Source: S139-23 sp047639315 | Lineage (GTDB): Bacteria; Planctomycetota; GCA-002687715; DRQF01 | Reading direction: 5' to 3' | DNA: 64,000 nt | Assembly: GCA_047639315.1 (NCBI GenBank) | Contig: JBLINQ010000008.1 | Span: forward strand, 1-64,000 | In this document: in pieces, positions 52,598 through 61,336 of the stretch | How positions within the stretch are numbered: the stretch's first letter is position 1 | How the letters are laid out: the number at the start of each line of letters is the position of its first letter | Program-made: the position numbers and the translations under genes | Notes under the pieces: model-generated | Database searches by the model: none | What the model was told of the DNA's origin: nothing | What the model saw: the letters and a program-made list of their open reading frames with translations, nothing else

Positions 52598-53320
52598 ATG
52601 ATTCGAGTCCATCAAAGACCGGCATTAATGGTCTTAACTCTATTGCTATTAATGTGTTGCGCCTCATGTCGTGACTCATTGGATTTGCATTCGGATCAGG
52701 CTGTTCTCATTGTCGAACGAGCCCGGGAGCACCCTGTTCTCTTTAAGACCGAGCGAGATTTGGAGCGGGCACCGGATGTCTTTCAGGTAAAATTCCGTAT
52801 CGAGACCGGCGGAAACTTCATAATTGAGGCCCATCGGGAGTGGGCTCCGAACTCCGTTGATCGATTCTATAACCTCTCAAAAGCCGATTTTTGGAAACGG
52901 GCCCCGATCATTCGTGTCGTCCCAGGGCATGTGATCCAGTGGGGCATTCATCCGAGCCCCGGCGTGACGAAGTCATGGCGTGAACATTCGTTTGACCCAG
53001 ATCGAATCCTGAAGAGTAACCGACGTGGATACGTGGTTTTCGCTCCAGATCTGGATTCTCGTCGGCCAAGCACGCAGATCATGGTCAACCTCTCGGATCA
53101 CCTGACGTACGACAAGTTCTACGCTCCGTTCGGACGAGTCATCAAAGGCCTCGATGCTCTCGAGCGCGTCTATGGCGACTACGGTGATCTTGTTGAATAT
53201 GGCAACAAGATAGGGCCGGATGCCAAGCTCGCCGTGAAACGCGGCCAAGCCTATATTGAACACAGGTTTCCGCTGATGAATGTGTTCCGCTCAACAACTC
53301 TCAGCGAAAAGACGCCTTAG
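52598..53320 (+). CDS. Cyclophilin-type peptidyl-prolyl isomerase, lipoprotein
   Basis: The start ATG 52598 gives a lipoprotein signal (ALMVLTLLLLMCCASC) and 240 residues; longer starts lack one. The mature part is a cyclophilin fold: VKFRIETGGNFIIEAHREWAP, DRFYNLSKADFWKRAPIIRVVPGHVIQWG, and MVNLSDHLTYDKFYAPFGRVIKGLDALERVY. The conserved F-Q-G/W region is altered, so isomerase activity may be weak. It would act in the periplasm, anchored by lipid, on folding of exported proteins. The 3' end converges with the kinase gene. Confidence 0.75.
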   Translation: MIRVHQRPALMVLTLLLLMCCASCRDSLDLHSDQAVLIVERAREHPVLFKTERDLERAPDVFQVKFRIETGGNFIIEAHREWAPNSVDRFYNLSKADFWKRAPIIRVVPGHVIQWGIHPSPGVTKSWREHSFDPDRILKSNRRGYVVFAPDLDSRRPSTQIMVNLSDHLTYDKFYAPFGRVIKGLDALERVYGDYGDLVEYGNKIGPDAKLAVKRGQAYIEHRFPLMNVFRSTTLSEKTP

Positions 53321-53340
53321 GGCTTCTTGCTGAGGCTCGC

Positions 53341-54372
53341 TTACCACCACCGATGTTTCGCTGCCTTTGGAAACAGGTCACACAGGTAGTCGGCAAAATC
53401 ATCTTGTTCTGGGAACATGAAGTTCTTCAGCATGAAGGTCTCTAAGGCCAACCTCATGGCTTTGGCAGACTTGTAGCGGTTGTTCTTATCGGTCGACACA
53501 GCTTTCATGATGATCTTGGAAAGATCGGCGGGAATGTCGGCATTCAAATCAATCGGCGGGATGACCTTCTTGGTCTCCAAGTCAGCCAAGAGCATCTCGG
53601 TGTTGCCGACTTCGTGAGCCAATTGTTGCGTGAAGAGCTCATACATCACCAGCCCGAGCGAGTAGATGTCCGAGCGAATTTCGGTTCCTTCGCGGCGGAC
53701 TTGCTCCGGTGCCATGTAGGGATATTTACCGAAGACGATTTTCTTTTCGTCATCGAATTCGTTGAGCTTCGACTTGGCTACACCAAAGTCACTAAGCTTC
53801 GGAATTCCTCGGAATGAGATGAGAATGTTGCTCGGGCAGATGTCGCGATGAATGATGCCCATGTGTTGGCCATCACGATTGTGTCGATTGTGGGCGTAGT
53901 GAAGTCCGGACAAAATCCGCGTCATGATGTAAACGCCGTACTTCATGGCAACATTGATCTTGAGTTCTTGCAACCGTTCAATCAGATCAAGGACGGTAAC
54001 GCCAAAGACGTGCTCCATGATAATGAAGAACTCGTGGCGCGTTTCGCCCAACTGATAGACCTGAACGATGTTGGGGTGGTTTAGACCGCCGCATAAGCGA
54101 GCCTCGTCTAAGAACATGGCGCGATCACTTTTGTATCGGACTCGATTCTTCGGCAAGACCTTGATCGCCATCAGCTTGCTGAAACCAAAAGCTCCAGCTT
54201 TCTCTGCTAGATAGACACGCCCCATACCGCCTTCGCCGAGGAGTCTGAGAATCTCATAACGACCAATGCCCCGAATTACCCGGCCTGGGCCAATCGTCGA
54301 TCTGAAGCGGTCCAGGAACCCTGGGCGTACTTCTGGCAGGAGAGGATCAGTTGTTCTTTTGTCGTCACGCAT
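53341..54372 (-). CDS. Hanks-type serine/threonine protein kinase
   Basis: 343 residues. Kinase subdomains run in order: glycine loop GEGGMGRVYLAEK, the VAIK-type Lys (MAIKVLPKN), HRDICPSNILI (canonical HRDLKPEN; the Cys-Pro-Ser variant still keeps Asp and Asn), DFGVAK, YMAPEQ and SDIYSLGLVMYELF. There is no membrane helix or sensor domain C-terminal to the kinase, so it is a soluble kinase of the kind common in myxobacteria and Planctomycetes. Its target is unknown. No clear ribosome-binding site precedes ATG 54372. Confidence 0.9.
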   Translation of the reverse strand: MRDDKRTTDPLLPEVRPGFLDRFRSTIGPGRVIRGIGRYEILRLLGEGGMGRVYLAEKAGAFGFSKLMAIKVLPKNRVRYKSDRAMFLDEARLCGGLNHPNIVQVYQLGETRHEFFIIMEHVFGVTVLDLIERLQELKINVAMKYGVYIMTRILSGLHYAHNRHNRDGQHMGIIHRDICPSNILISFRGIPKLSDFGVAKSKLNEFDDEKKIVFGKYPYMAPEQVRREGTEIRSDIYSLGLVMYELFTQQLAHEVGNTEMLLADLETKKVIPPIDLNADIPADLSKIIMKAVSTDKNNRYKSAKAMRLALETFMLKNFMFPEQDDFADYLCDLFPKAAKHRWW

Positions 54373-54423
54373 GGGATGTCATGTTACCAATCTGAGAAAT
54401 GACCGCGCAAACAACCGCTGCAA

Positions 54424-55908
54424 TTACTTCGCATTAAACCACTTCCGAATCACATCTTCGGCTGGCTTACCGTAAACCGTGTATTGGCGTTTATCGTCCG
54501 AATCTTTGTTGCGCCACCAAGTATAGAAGAAGGCACCCAGGAATCGAGTCGACGCCTCTTCCCACACCTGGAGGTAGGCCTCGTAACAGTCGGCTTGCTC
54601 TTGCCAGTCAATCACTTTGGGGCTGACATAGTCCCAAGGGTTCTTGTTAATGCCGTCCAAGCTCGCGTAGCCCATTTCACTAAAGAAATATGGCTTCTTG
54701 GTGTATTTCAGTTCCTTTTCGAGGGTCGTCCGCACTTTGCGCCAGGCCAGGACGAGCTCAGGAATCGAAGGATCATTCTTTTTGGTCAGGCTGTGGTAGC
54801 CAGTCATGCCAATGGCATCGAGGGCATCCCAAAACTGAATCACCGTCAGGTGATCCCAATTGGCTGAATAACTGAGAGTGCCATGAAAACGCCCCCGCAC
54901 TCCGCGGATCACTTCGCGCCAATGTTCTTCGTCGCGTTCCAAGGACGAAAACTCTGAACCGACCACTAATTCCGCGGCCCCGGCTTGCTCGGCCAGGCTG
55001 GCAAAAGCGCCTATGAATTCTTGATAATTCAAAAACCAATCATCGGCGTCCCGAGGCTCAATGTTGCCGCGCCAATGATCGTCCTCTGGTTTCCACAAAA
55101 GAACGATAGGCATGATCGCCACCCGCAAGCCCAATTCGCGCGCTTGGCGTGCGGCTCGAGCAACCATCGGCAACGGCGTCGATCGGTGTTTCTTGGGTAC
55201 GATCTCGCAACTCTTGTGGTGCTCAAGGAACCAAGGTGTCACCAAGAGAACATCGGTTGCGCCGATGGCCACCTGCTCTTTGAGCAAAGGGGTGTAGTCA
55301 TAGGCGGCGTCTCGAGAATAGAGCCCAAGAGAGAATCCCTTCATTCTCTTGCGGGATAGTTCGGGGCTCGCCTTGGCGTTTTGCCACATGCCCTTCTTGG
55401 CTCGTCTTGCTTTTTGTCCCGCCTGTTCGAAATCTTTGGCAAAACGCGCGTTTTGATCCGTAGCCAAGGGCGCCGCTAGCCCGGCGGCAATCATGGATGT
55501 GTTGAGAAAGGTCCCGTCGTTGCTCCAGACGTAACCCAAAGTCTCAAATTTGGCGTTTTTGAAGTTGCGATCGAACTTAATCTCGACTTCCTTGCCTTTG
55601 GCGAGCGTTTCGAGATGATGCTTGGCTAACCGGGCTATTGTCCCGTCCCAGGAAAGTGGCCCATCGGGCGCATCGACGCCAATCAATTGAATCCGGTGTC
55701 CACCTTCGACAATGACCTGTTGGCCAGTCGGTACGTCTAAGATCTTCGTGGTGCAGCGAAGTGAGGGGAGGGCGTACTGCGGGATCTCGGCGAAAACGGT
55801 GGTTTGGTGGCTTTTATTCTTCTGATCGAGCCAATGGAAAACCTGGCCCCGGGCAGGTGCTTCTACGAGCAAGACGAAGATCAAAGATAGAAGGCCGGTG
55901 ATCGCCAT
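54424..55908 (-). CDS. Secreted nuclease-fold/TIM-barrel glycosidase-like fusion
   Basis: The start ATG 55908 begins an export signal (LLSLIFVLLVEAPARGQ); TTG 55920 with GGAAAGGG upstream is an alternative. About 494 residues. The first domain (about 60-180) is staphylococcal-nuclease-like (HRIQLIGVDAPDG; NTSMIAAGLA), but the catalytic Arg/Glu pattern is not clear. The second (about 190-490) is a TIM barrel resembling GH113-type enzymes: AAYDYTPLLKEQVAIGATDVLL, VVGSEFSSLE, IGMTGYHSL, FFSEMGYASLDG (Glu likely catalytic). The combination is unusual. It starts about 98 bp from the divergent methyltransferase operon. Confidence 0.65.
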   Translation of the reverse strand: MAITGLLSLIFVLLVEAPARGQVFHWLDQKNKSHQTTVFAEIPQYALPSLRCTTKILDVPTGQQVIVEGGHRIQLIGVDAPDGPLSWDGTIARLAKHHLETLAKGKEVEIKFDRNFKNAKFETLGYVWSNDGTFLNTSMIAAGLAAPLATDQNARFAKDFEQAGQKARRAKKGMWQNAKASPELSRKRMKGFSLGLYSRDAAYDYTPLLKEQVAIGATDVLLVTPWFLEHHKSCEIVPKKHRSTPLPMVARAARQARELGLRVAIMPIVLLWKPEDDHWRGNIEPRDADDWFLNYQEFIGAFASLAEQAGAAELVVGSEFSSLERDEEHWREVIRGVRGRFHGTLSYSANWDHLTVIQFWDALDAIGMTGYHSLTKKNDPSIPELVLAWRKVRTTLEKELKYTKKPYFFSEMGYASLDGINKNPWDYVSPKVIDWQEQADCYEAYLQVWEEASTRFLGAFFYTWWRNKDSDDKRQYTVYGKPAEDVIRKWFNAK

Positions 55909-56005
55909 TCGCCTTGACAAGAATCGCGTCCCTTTCCTATCATCCCCATGGTAAGTGACTCTGCTCTTCAATTGCTGCAAGTGTATCTTCTTTCTGGAGT
56001 TAGAA

Positions 56006-57787
56006 ATGTCGAGGTTGCTGGACATCACTCGACGCGACTTGTCAGGCTGGGTCTTACTCGCCTTGGCTCTCGCTCTTGTGGCCATGATAACGCCAGGACT
56101 TGGAGCTCCACCGGAATCTGCCGAACCCGCAGCTGGCGCCAGCCCGCTCCTACCTCTCGTTGTCTACTTGGCTGATTCTCTGCCATCTGTACGTACATGG
56201 AGCGGTTCGGTCCCACTTTTTTCTCTGGGCCTCATTTGGCTCAGCGCCCTGGGGATCTTCTACTGTACATGGAGGTTGACTCGTAATCGAGTTGTCTCTC
56301 TTGGGGCAGGCCTGTTGATTAGCATTCATCCTTTGGCGATGCGTGCGGCGTTCCAGCCTGCCGGCTTACGAGATATTGTTGGCCTGGCGATCTTGTCGTG
56401 GCTGCTGGTCTTGAATGCCAAGCCTCGGGCCCGCTCGACTCGCTTTCCAAACTTGCCACCTTCGGCCAGCAGCAAGCCCCTCATCGCCCTGATGTTCTTG
56501 GGGATACTGACGGCCCCTGGATTCTGGATTGTGCCACTCATCCTCTTCGCCATGGACATTCCATTTCATCGGGAAGCTGGACGGGGCGCATTCGAGCGTA
56601 ATTGGCGCTCCTACGCTCCCCATCACTTCTGCCTGTTCCTCGGTTTCGTCCTTGAGTTCACCTTCGGCAGCACTGAGGGAACTGTTGGTGTGATCCAGGG
56701 TGTGGGTGGCTTTGCCGACACCTGCGCCTCCGTGTTCTTCCCCGGGACTGAGCACGGTGTTTTCTCCGCTTCCGTGGTCGTCCTTGTCGTGATTGCAGCG
56801 GCAGTCGTTGGCATTTTCGAGGCCCTTTTTGACTTAGGCCGACGCCGTCTGACTTTGCCTTATGTGGCATTTGCAGGCTTCGCCAGTGCCGTGAGCCTGA
56901 TCGGAGCCATCATCACAGCAGACGCTCGTGTCACGGGTGCCTCATGGGTCGCTTTCATTGGGTTCGCGATACTCATTCCGGTTGTCGCCTGGCGTATGAT
57001 GATGTCATTTCTGCCAGAGCAAGATACTCACATCAATTTGCACAGCCTGCCTCATCGACCATCATGGGACGAGATTCTGCATAACGCTCATCTTGCGCCC
57101 GTGCCGGAGTTGGCCAACGTGCCAGCTGGCCCCCGACTGGAAGACTGGAGTCAGAACATCCTGACGATCGCCCCACTTGATGAACCCGAGACTGTTGCCG
57201 AACCCGTAACGACTCGAAATGATCTCCAGGGCGCTTTGGATCGTTTGGGGCTGTCATTGCCGGTAGCAGGAGATCATTCGGCTAAGTGGGACGCCGACTT
57301 CTACCGCCAAGAACTCGAGCCATTCCTGAATCCGTCGGCGTCAGTTTTGGCGTTCTTGCCATCACGTTCGCCCTATGCCGCCATGTCAGCAGCGCTTTGC
57401 AGGCGTATGACCATCTTAGAACAAGGGACGCGAGGTTTCCCCGGGATCACCGGATTCGACAATGTCAGCCTGTTTGAATATGACGGCAGGCGACCTTGGC
57501 CCGCTGGTGGTGAGAGTTCTGACGTCATTTTTTCAATGGGCGTTCTCTCACGCATTCGCACACCTGAACTGCAGGGGGCTTTGTCCGAATTCGCTCGCAT
57601 CCTGAAGCCAAACGGTGTTGCCATCCTGGTGTTTCAGCACATGGGCACCCTTGATGATGCAGAGAGCAATCCGTTGCCGGAGGAAGTCGCCGCTGACTTT
57701 TGCCGTGAGGCCGGCTTCACTGTGGAATCGATAGCTGAGGCAGTTGAAGGAAGTTATCGGATCCTTGCTCGAAGGGGCGTAGTATGA
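56006..57787 (+). CDS. Multi-spanning membrane protein fused to methyltransferase-like domain
   Basis: ATG 56006 has GGAG 6 bases upstream; 593 residues. The first 350 residues contain about nine hydrophobic segments with GT-C glycosyltransferase-like spacing but no clear DxD. After a linker (about 360-420) the rest is a class I methyltransferase-like domain: a DFYRQELEPFLNPSASVLAFLPS stretch, DVIFSMGVLSRIRTPELQGALSEFARILKPNG (motifs IV/V) and AADFCREAGF. The acceptor is unknown, possibly a cell-envelope glycan. The SAM-binding GxG motif I is not obvious. It overlaps the next gene by ATGA. Confidence 0.6.
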   Translation: MSRLLDITRRDLSGWVLLALALALVAMITPGLGAPPESAEPAAGASPLLPLVVYLADSLPSVRTWSGSVPLFSLGLIWLSALGIFYCTWRLTRNRVVSLGAGLLISIHPLAMRAAFQPAGLRDIVGLAILSWLLVLNAKPRARSTRFPNLPPSASSKPLIALMFLGILTAPGFWIVPLILFAMDIPFHREAGRGAFERNWRSYAPHHFCLFLGFVLEFTFGSTEGTVGVIQGVGGFADTCASVFFPGTEHGVFSASVVVLVVIAAAVVGIFEALFDLGRRRLTLPYVAFAGFASAVSLIGAIITADARVTGASWVAFIGFAILIPVVAWRMMMSFLPEQDTHINLHSLPHRPSWDEILHNAHLAPVPELANVPAGPRLEDWSQNILTIAPLDEPETVAEPVTTRNDLQGALDRLGLSLPVAGDHSAKWDADFYRQELEPFLNPSASVLAFLPSRSPYAAMSAALCRRMTILEQGTRGFPGITGFDNVSLFEYDGRRPWPAGGESSDVIFSMGVLSRIRTPELQGALSEFARILKPNGVAILVFQHMGTLDDAESNPLPEEVAADFCREAGFTVESIAEAVEGSYRILARRGVV

Positions 57788-58389
57788 AGCAGTCGACCGA
57801 AAACGAATCCCCGAGCATGGTTGAGGAAATTAAGTTAATCGAATCCGGTTTGAAGCGCCGCGAGGAGCAACTCCTCGGCCTTGAGCAGAAACTGGATGCT
57901 GCGGTTGACGCTCTTGCTCTGGACCTTAGCGCGGTAAGTTTGCCCCCGAACATGGGGGCAATTTTGAATCAGTTGCCCGAGGAAGAAACCATGCCCGAGC
58001 CAGAAGAGCAACCGGTCGAAAAACATCCTGAAACTCATATCGAGCCGTTGATTCAACCTGAGAACCCTGAGCTTGCCCAGCTCCCAACGCCGGTTTCTGG
58101 ACAGCCCACCCTTCGCGATCCGGCTGTGATTGAGCTTCTTCATCAAAGTGCCGGTATGGCCCAACGGCAAGAGCACACTCGGGTCAGTGTTGAGAACCTT
58201 GACAAGAAGGTCGACACCTTGGCTCGTGAGCTTCACCAGTGGCGAGGCGAGGACGATCGCCGTGAAGCCGAAAAGAAGGACGCTGGAGGTCTTTTCTTGG
58301 GTATGTCCACAAATGAACTAAAACGTCTTGTAGGCATGGGCGTTTTCTTCCTGCTCATTGTCATCATTTGGCACCTGATCGTCGACTAA
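57784..58389 (+). CDS. Coiled-coil protein with C-terminal membrane anchor
   Basis: 201 residues, start overlapping the upstream stop as ATGA. It has an N-terminal helical coiled coil (MVEEIKLIESGLKRREEQLLGLEQKLDAAVDALAL), an acidic Pro/Glu-rich middle, a second coiled coil (TRVSVENLDKKVDTLARELHQWRGEDDRREA) and a C-terminal hydrophobic segment (LVGMGVFFLLIVIIWHLIV). The layout is that of a tail-anchored scaffold. The function is unknown; tight coupling suggests it works with the membrane methyltransferase. Confidence 0.6.
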   Translation: MKQSTENESPSMVEEIKLIESGLKRREEQLLGLEQKLDAAVDALALDLSAVSLPPNMGAILNQLPEEETMPEPEEQPVEKHPETHIEPLIQPENPELAQLPTPVSGQPTLRDPAVIELLHQSAGMAQRQEHTRVSVENLDKKVDTLARELHQWRGEDDRREAEKKDAGGLFLGMSTNELKRLVGMGVFFLLIVIIWHLIVD

Positions 58390-58440
58390 GATGAAGAGTC
58401 GCCTCGGCGCCTCTAGTCATTGGCAAGGATCGGACTCGAG

Positions 58441-58935
58441 ATGAAGAAACAGATATTCACTTACAAGAGCCAGCTGTCCTGTTCTGCGGAAGAACTCTAT
58501 CAGTGGCATGCTCAGCCCGAGTGTTTCGAACTTCTGACCCCTGACTGGGCCAATACCACGCTCCTTTCTCAGGAAGGAACGATCGAAGAGGAAGGCTCAC
58601 GCGCCCATCTGAAAATGAAGATGGGGCCCATCCCTCGGTCGTGGATCGCGGAGCACTACGACTGCATCCCAAATAAACAGTTTTGCGACCGTCAAATTGT
58701 TGGGCCGTTTTCACTGTGGGAACATCAGCATCTCTTTGAGGCCAACGACGAAGGGGTCGTTCTGCACGATCGCATTCACTTTGTTCTCCCTGGCTGGTGG
58801 TTCGGGCAGATTTTTGGCGGCAGATTTACTAAGAAGAAACTATTGCGCTTGTTTGAATATCGCCATCATCAGACGGCTCAGCATTTGGGCGCGACGATGA
58901 CGCATTTGGGTTCTTCGTGCGAACCTGAATCCTAA
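58441..58935 (+). CDS. SRPBCC (START-fold) ligand-binding protein
   Basis: About 164 residues from ATG 58441. The pattern LSCSAEELYQWHAQPECFELLTPDWA, then MKMGPIPRSWIAEHYDC and FCDRQIVGPFSLWEHQHLF, is typical of the SRPBCC/Bet v1-like family found near cyclases, dehydrases and lipid genes. Members bind hydrophobic ligands. No catalytic residue is identifiable. It follows the coiled-coil gene by 51 bases. Confidence 0.7.
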   Translation: MKKQIFTYKSQLSCSAEELYQWHAQPECFELLTPDWANTTLLSQEGTIEEEGSRAHLKMKMGPIPRSWIAEHYDCIPNKQFCDRQIVGPFSLWEHQHLFEANDEGVVLHDRIHFVLPGWWFGQIFGGRFTKKKLLRLFEYRHHQTAQHLGATMTHLGSSCEPES

Positions 58936-58998
58936 GAACTATTTTGCGCATAGTCGTCGCTATGTAGTCGATCGTTTTTTTCGTCCAGGAGCAGGACC

Positions 58999-59547
58999 AT
59001 GAAGCTGTGTTTGTTGGCGATTCTTGTCGCGCTACTTGGGTGTTCGACGGCAACAGATACAGAGCAAGTCCAAGAGCAATCGACCAAGCCGGGAGAGAAT
59101 CCATGGGTGGTGATCAATGGCTCCGACAGCCTGCTGCAGCAAAAGTCTTACCTGCGCATCACGACCAAGAAGGACTTGGCTGTCGTTTGGCAACGTCACA
59201 AGGGCCAGTCCACAACAGAGCCTTTTGACTTCTATTACAATCCCTTGGGAATGCCGACGATCGACTTTGAAACATCCATGGTTGTAGCCATCTTTGATGG
59301 CCGTGGTTGGAACAACGCGGGCATCGATGCGCGTCGAGTCTTTATCAGAAACGATGACCTTGTTGTCCGCTATCAGGACAAGAGTTTTCAAACGGCCGGG
59401 ATAGATGGTGGTGGGCAATTGGGCGCTGCCTATGGTTTCTTCATCTTGCCGCGTTCAAATCGGAAGCTCGTGATTGAGGAAGATGATCAGACCATGGGTG
59501 ATGGCGGCCCTAAATGGAAAATCGTGGCGCAGCTTCCCAAATTGTAG
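58999..59547 (+). CDS. Putative lipoprotein of unknown function
   Basis: 182 residues, ATG 58999 with AGGAG upstream. A lipoprotein signal (CLLAILVALLGCS) is followed by a globular beta-rich domain (SYLRITTKKDLAVVWQRHKG; SMVVAIFDGRGWNNAGIDA; LGAAYGFFILPRSN). A PrcB-C-like fold is possible, but not proven. It is the fourth gene in the same direction after the methyltransferase. Confidence 0.6.
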   Translation: MKLCLLAILVALLGCSTATDTEQVQEQSTKPGENPWVVINGSDSLLQQKSYLRITTKKDLAVVWQRHKGQSTTEPFDFYYNPLGMPTIDFETSMVVAIFDGRGWNNAGIDARRVFIRNDDLVVRYQDKSFQTAGIDGGGQLGAAYGFFILPRSNRKLVIEEDDQTMGDGGPKWKIVAQLPKL

Positions 59548-59638
59548 CACCTTCTCCAGTCTGCTCTCCTTGGCTCACGCATTCTCATAGACCAAGTCAA
59601 AGTTGGCTGACTCAAACCGGTTCATAAAGAGAAAATCG

Positions 59639-60073
59639 ATGCCACACGCTCCATTTCATTTGGCTATTCAGGTTCGAGATATTGAAGAAGCTCGCCAGTT
59701 CTATGGTCGTGATCTGGGTTTCGCCGAAGGGCGAAGTTCGGACGAATGGATTGACTTCGACTTCTATGGCCATCAGTTGGTGGTTCATTTGAATCGCGAG
59801 ATCGGAGTGGCGGGTTGTGTGAACGGCTCATCGAACCCCGTTGATGGTAAAGGGGTCCCAGTGCCACATTTCGGCGTTGTTCTCGAAATGGATGCGTGGC
59901 AGGCCTTAGCAGCCCAGCTGAGTGGTGTGATCGACAAGTTCATTGTCAAGCCGTACGTGAGATTCGAAGGACAGACGGGGGAGCAAGCTACGATGTTCTT
60001 CGCCGATCCTTCCGGGAACGCCCTTGAGTTCAAAGCATTCAAGGACATCGAAGGTCAACTGTTTGCTAAGTGA
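59639..60073 (+). CDS. VOC-family (glyoxalase/dioxygenase-fold) protein
   Basis: About 144 residues from ATG 59639. The opening FHLAIQVRDIEEARQFYGRDLGF and the close ATMFFADPSGNALEFKAFKD are the paired VOC halves with His and Glu metal ligands (H in PFHLAI, E in ALEFKA). Such proteins can be glyoxalase I, dioxygenases or resistance proteins; no specific activity can be assigned. Confidence 0.8.
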   Translation: MPHAPFHLAIQVRDIEEARQFYGRDLGFAEGRSSDEWIDFDFYGHQLVVHLNREIGVAGCVNGSSNPVDGKGVPVPHFGVVLEMDAWQALAAQLSGVIDKFIVKPYVRFEGQTGEQATMFFADPSGNALEFKAFKDIEGQLFAK

Positions 60074-60082
60074 CGAAGCCTC

Positions 60083-61336
60083 TTAACTACCAGCTGCACA
60101 AGCTCGGCCACGTTCTTCATTGACCCGCCCAAGAAGGAAGAAACTCACGACAAAGCAACCCAAGAAGTAGGCGATGCCACCTTCCAATCTTTCGTTGAAG
60201 AAATACAACAATAAAAGGTTGCCCGCTGGCGCAAGGATCGCCGCGACTCGCCCAAAGAACCCCCAGAATCCGAAGATCTCACCACTGCGACCTTTCGGTG
60301 CCAGCAGCGCAACGGTGGCGCGAATGGCCGAAAGTGAAGCGCCCATGGCGAAGCCGGCGAGGAGTGCTGCGGCCCAGAAGCCAACACGATCAGGCTTGAG
60401 CAACAGCAAGAGTCCAGCCAGAGCCCAAAGTAGGGTCGTCATCCGAACCGTGTTGGTCGTGCCAAAGATGGAAGCCATTCGACCACTCGCCATGGCGCCA
60501 AAGAACGCACTTACCTGACTGACAAGTAGAATGAAGACGACGTCTTTTTGCGACAAGCCTGCCAGTTGGGTGCCATAAATTCCGGCATACTGAATGACGC
60601 CATAGATGCCGATTTGTAGCACCAATGCCGCAGCAAAGAAGCTAAATAGATCAGGCAGCTTGGCACGATCTCGGATCGTTTCACCAGACTCTCGAATGCC
60701 GTTGCGTACGGCTTCTTTGATCGGGACGAAGCCGCGTTCTTGCTCTTTCACGAAGAGAAAGGTTGGCAGGCCACCGATAAGAAAGAACACGGCTACGATC
60801 ACGCCGCTAAGGCGTGCCCCAGTGGCCATGCCCCAAAGCTCCATGGCCCCCAAGCACAGGGCCAAAGCCGCTAAGCCGCCGATATAGCCAACGCCCCAAC
60901 CCCATGCCGATATTTTGGCGACATCTTCGGGTTCGGCCAATTCTGGCAAGAAAGCGGCAACCAGGTTCTCGCCACTGGCAAAGGCGGCATTGGCCAGGAC
61001 GACGAGAATGAGGGCGAGGGTGACGTCGCCAGGTTGTAGAAACGACAAACAAGCCGTCAAAGCAACACACGTCAAGAAGCTCACCAGCAAGAATCTCTTC
61101 TTACGACCTCCGTGGTCGGCAATCGCACCAATAACGGGGGCCGTGAAAATGACGATGAGGTTAGAGACGAAGAGGCCGATGCTCCACAGCCTGGTGCCGT
61201 CTTCCTTGGCGATCGTCTCAACAAAGTAAACGTTGAAAACAGCCGTGATGATGACGGTCGTGAATGAGGAATTGCCGAAATCGAAAAGACACCAAGAGGC
61301 GATGGCTCTCTTGTCTTTGACGATCTTATCGCTCAT
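60083..61336 (-). CDS. UMF1-type MFS transporter
   Basis: About 417 residues. The N-terminal KRAIASWCLFDFGNSSFTTVIITAVF is the diagnostic opening of the UMF1/Atg22-like MFS group. About 12 membrane helices follow, with DHGGRKKRFLL between helices 2 and 3 and VKEQERGF in the central loop. Substrate unknown; Atg22 exports amino acids from vacuoles. The start, 61336 (or 61345), overlaps the upstream site-2 protease gene by 11 bases or more, so the pair is cotranslated. Confidence 0.85.
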   Translation of the reverse strand: MSDKIVKDKRAIASWCLFDFGNSSFTTVIITAVFNVYFVETIAKEDGTRLWSIGLFVSNLIVIFTAPVIGAIADHGGRKKRFLLVSFLTCVALTACLSFLQPGDVTLALILVVLANAAFASGENLVAAFLPELAEPEDVAKISAWGWGVGYIGGLAALALCLGAMELWGMATGARLSGVIVAVFFLIGGLPTFLFVKEQERGFVPIKEAVRNGIRESGETIRDRAKLPDLFSFFAAALVLQIGIYGVIQYAGIYGTQLAGLSQKDVVFILLVSQVSAFFGAMASGRMASIFGTTNTVRMTTLLWALAGLLLLLKPDRVGFWAAALLAGFAMGASLSAIRATVALLAPKGRSGEIFGFWGFFGRVAAILAPAGNLLLLYFFNERLEGGIAYFLGCFVVSFFLLGRVNEERGRACAAGS

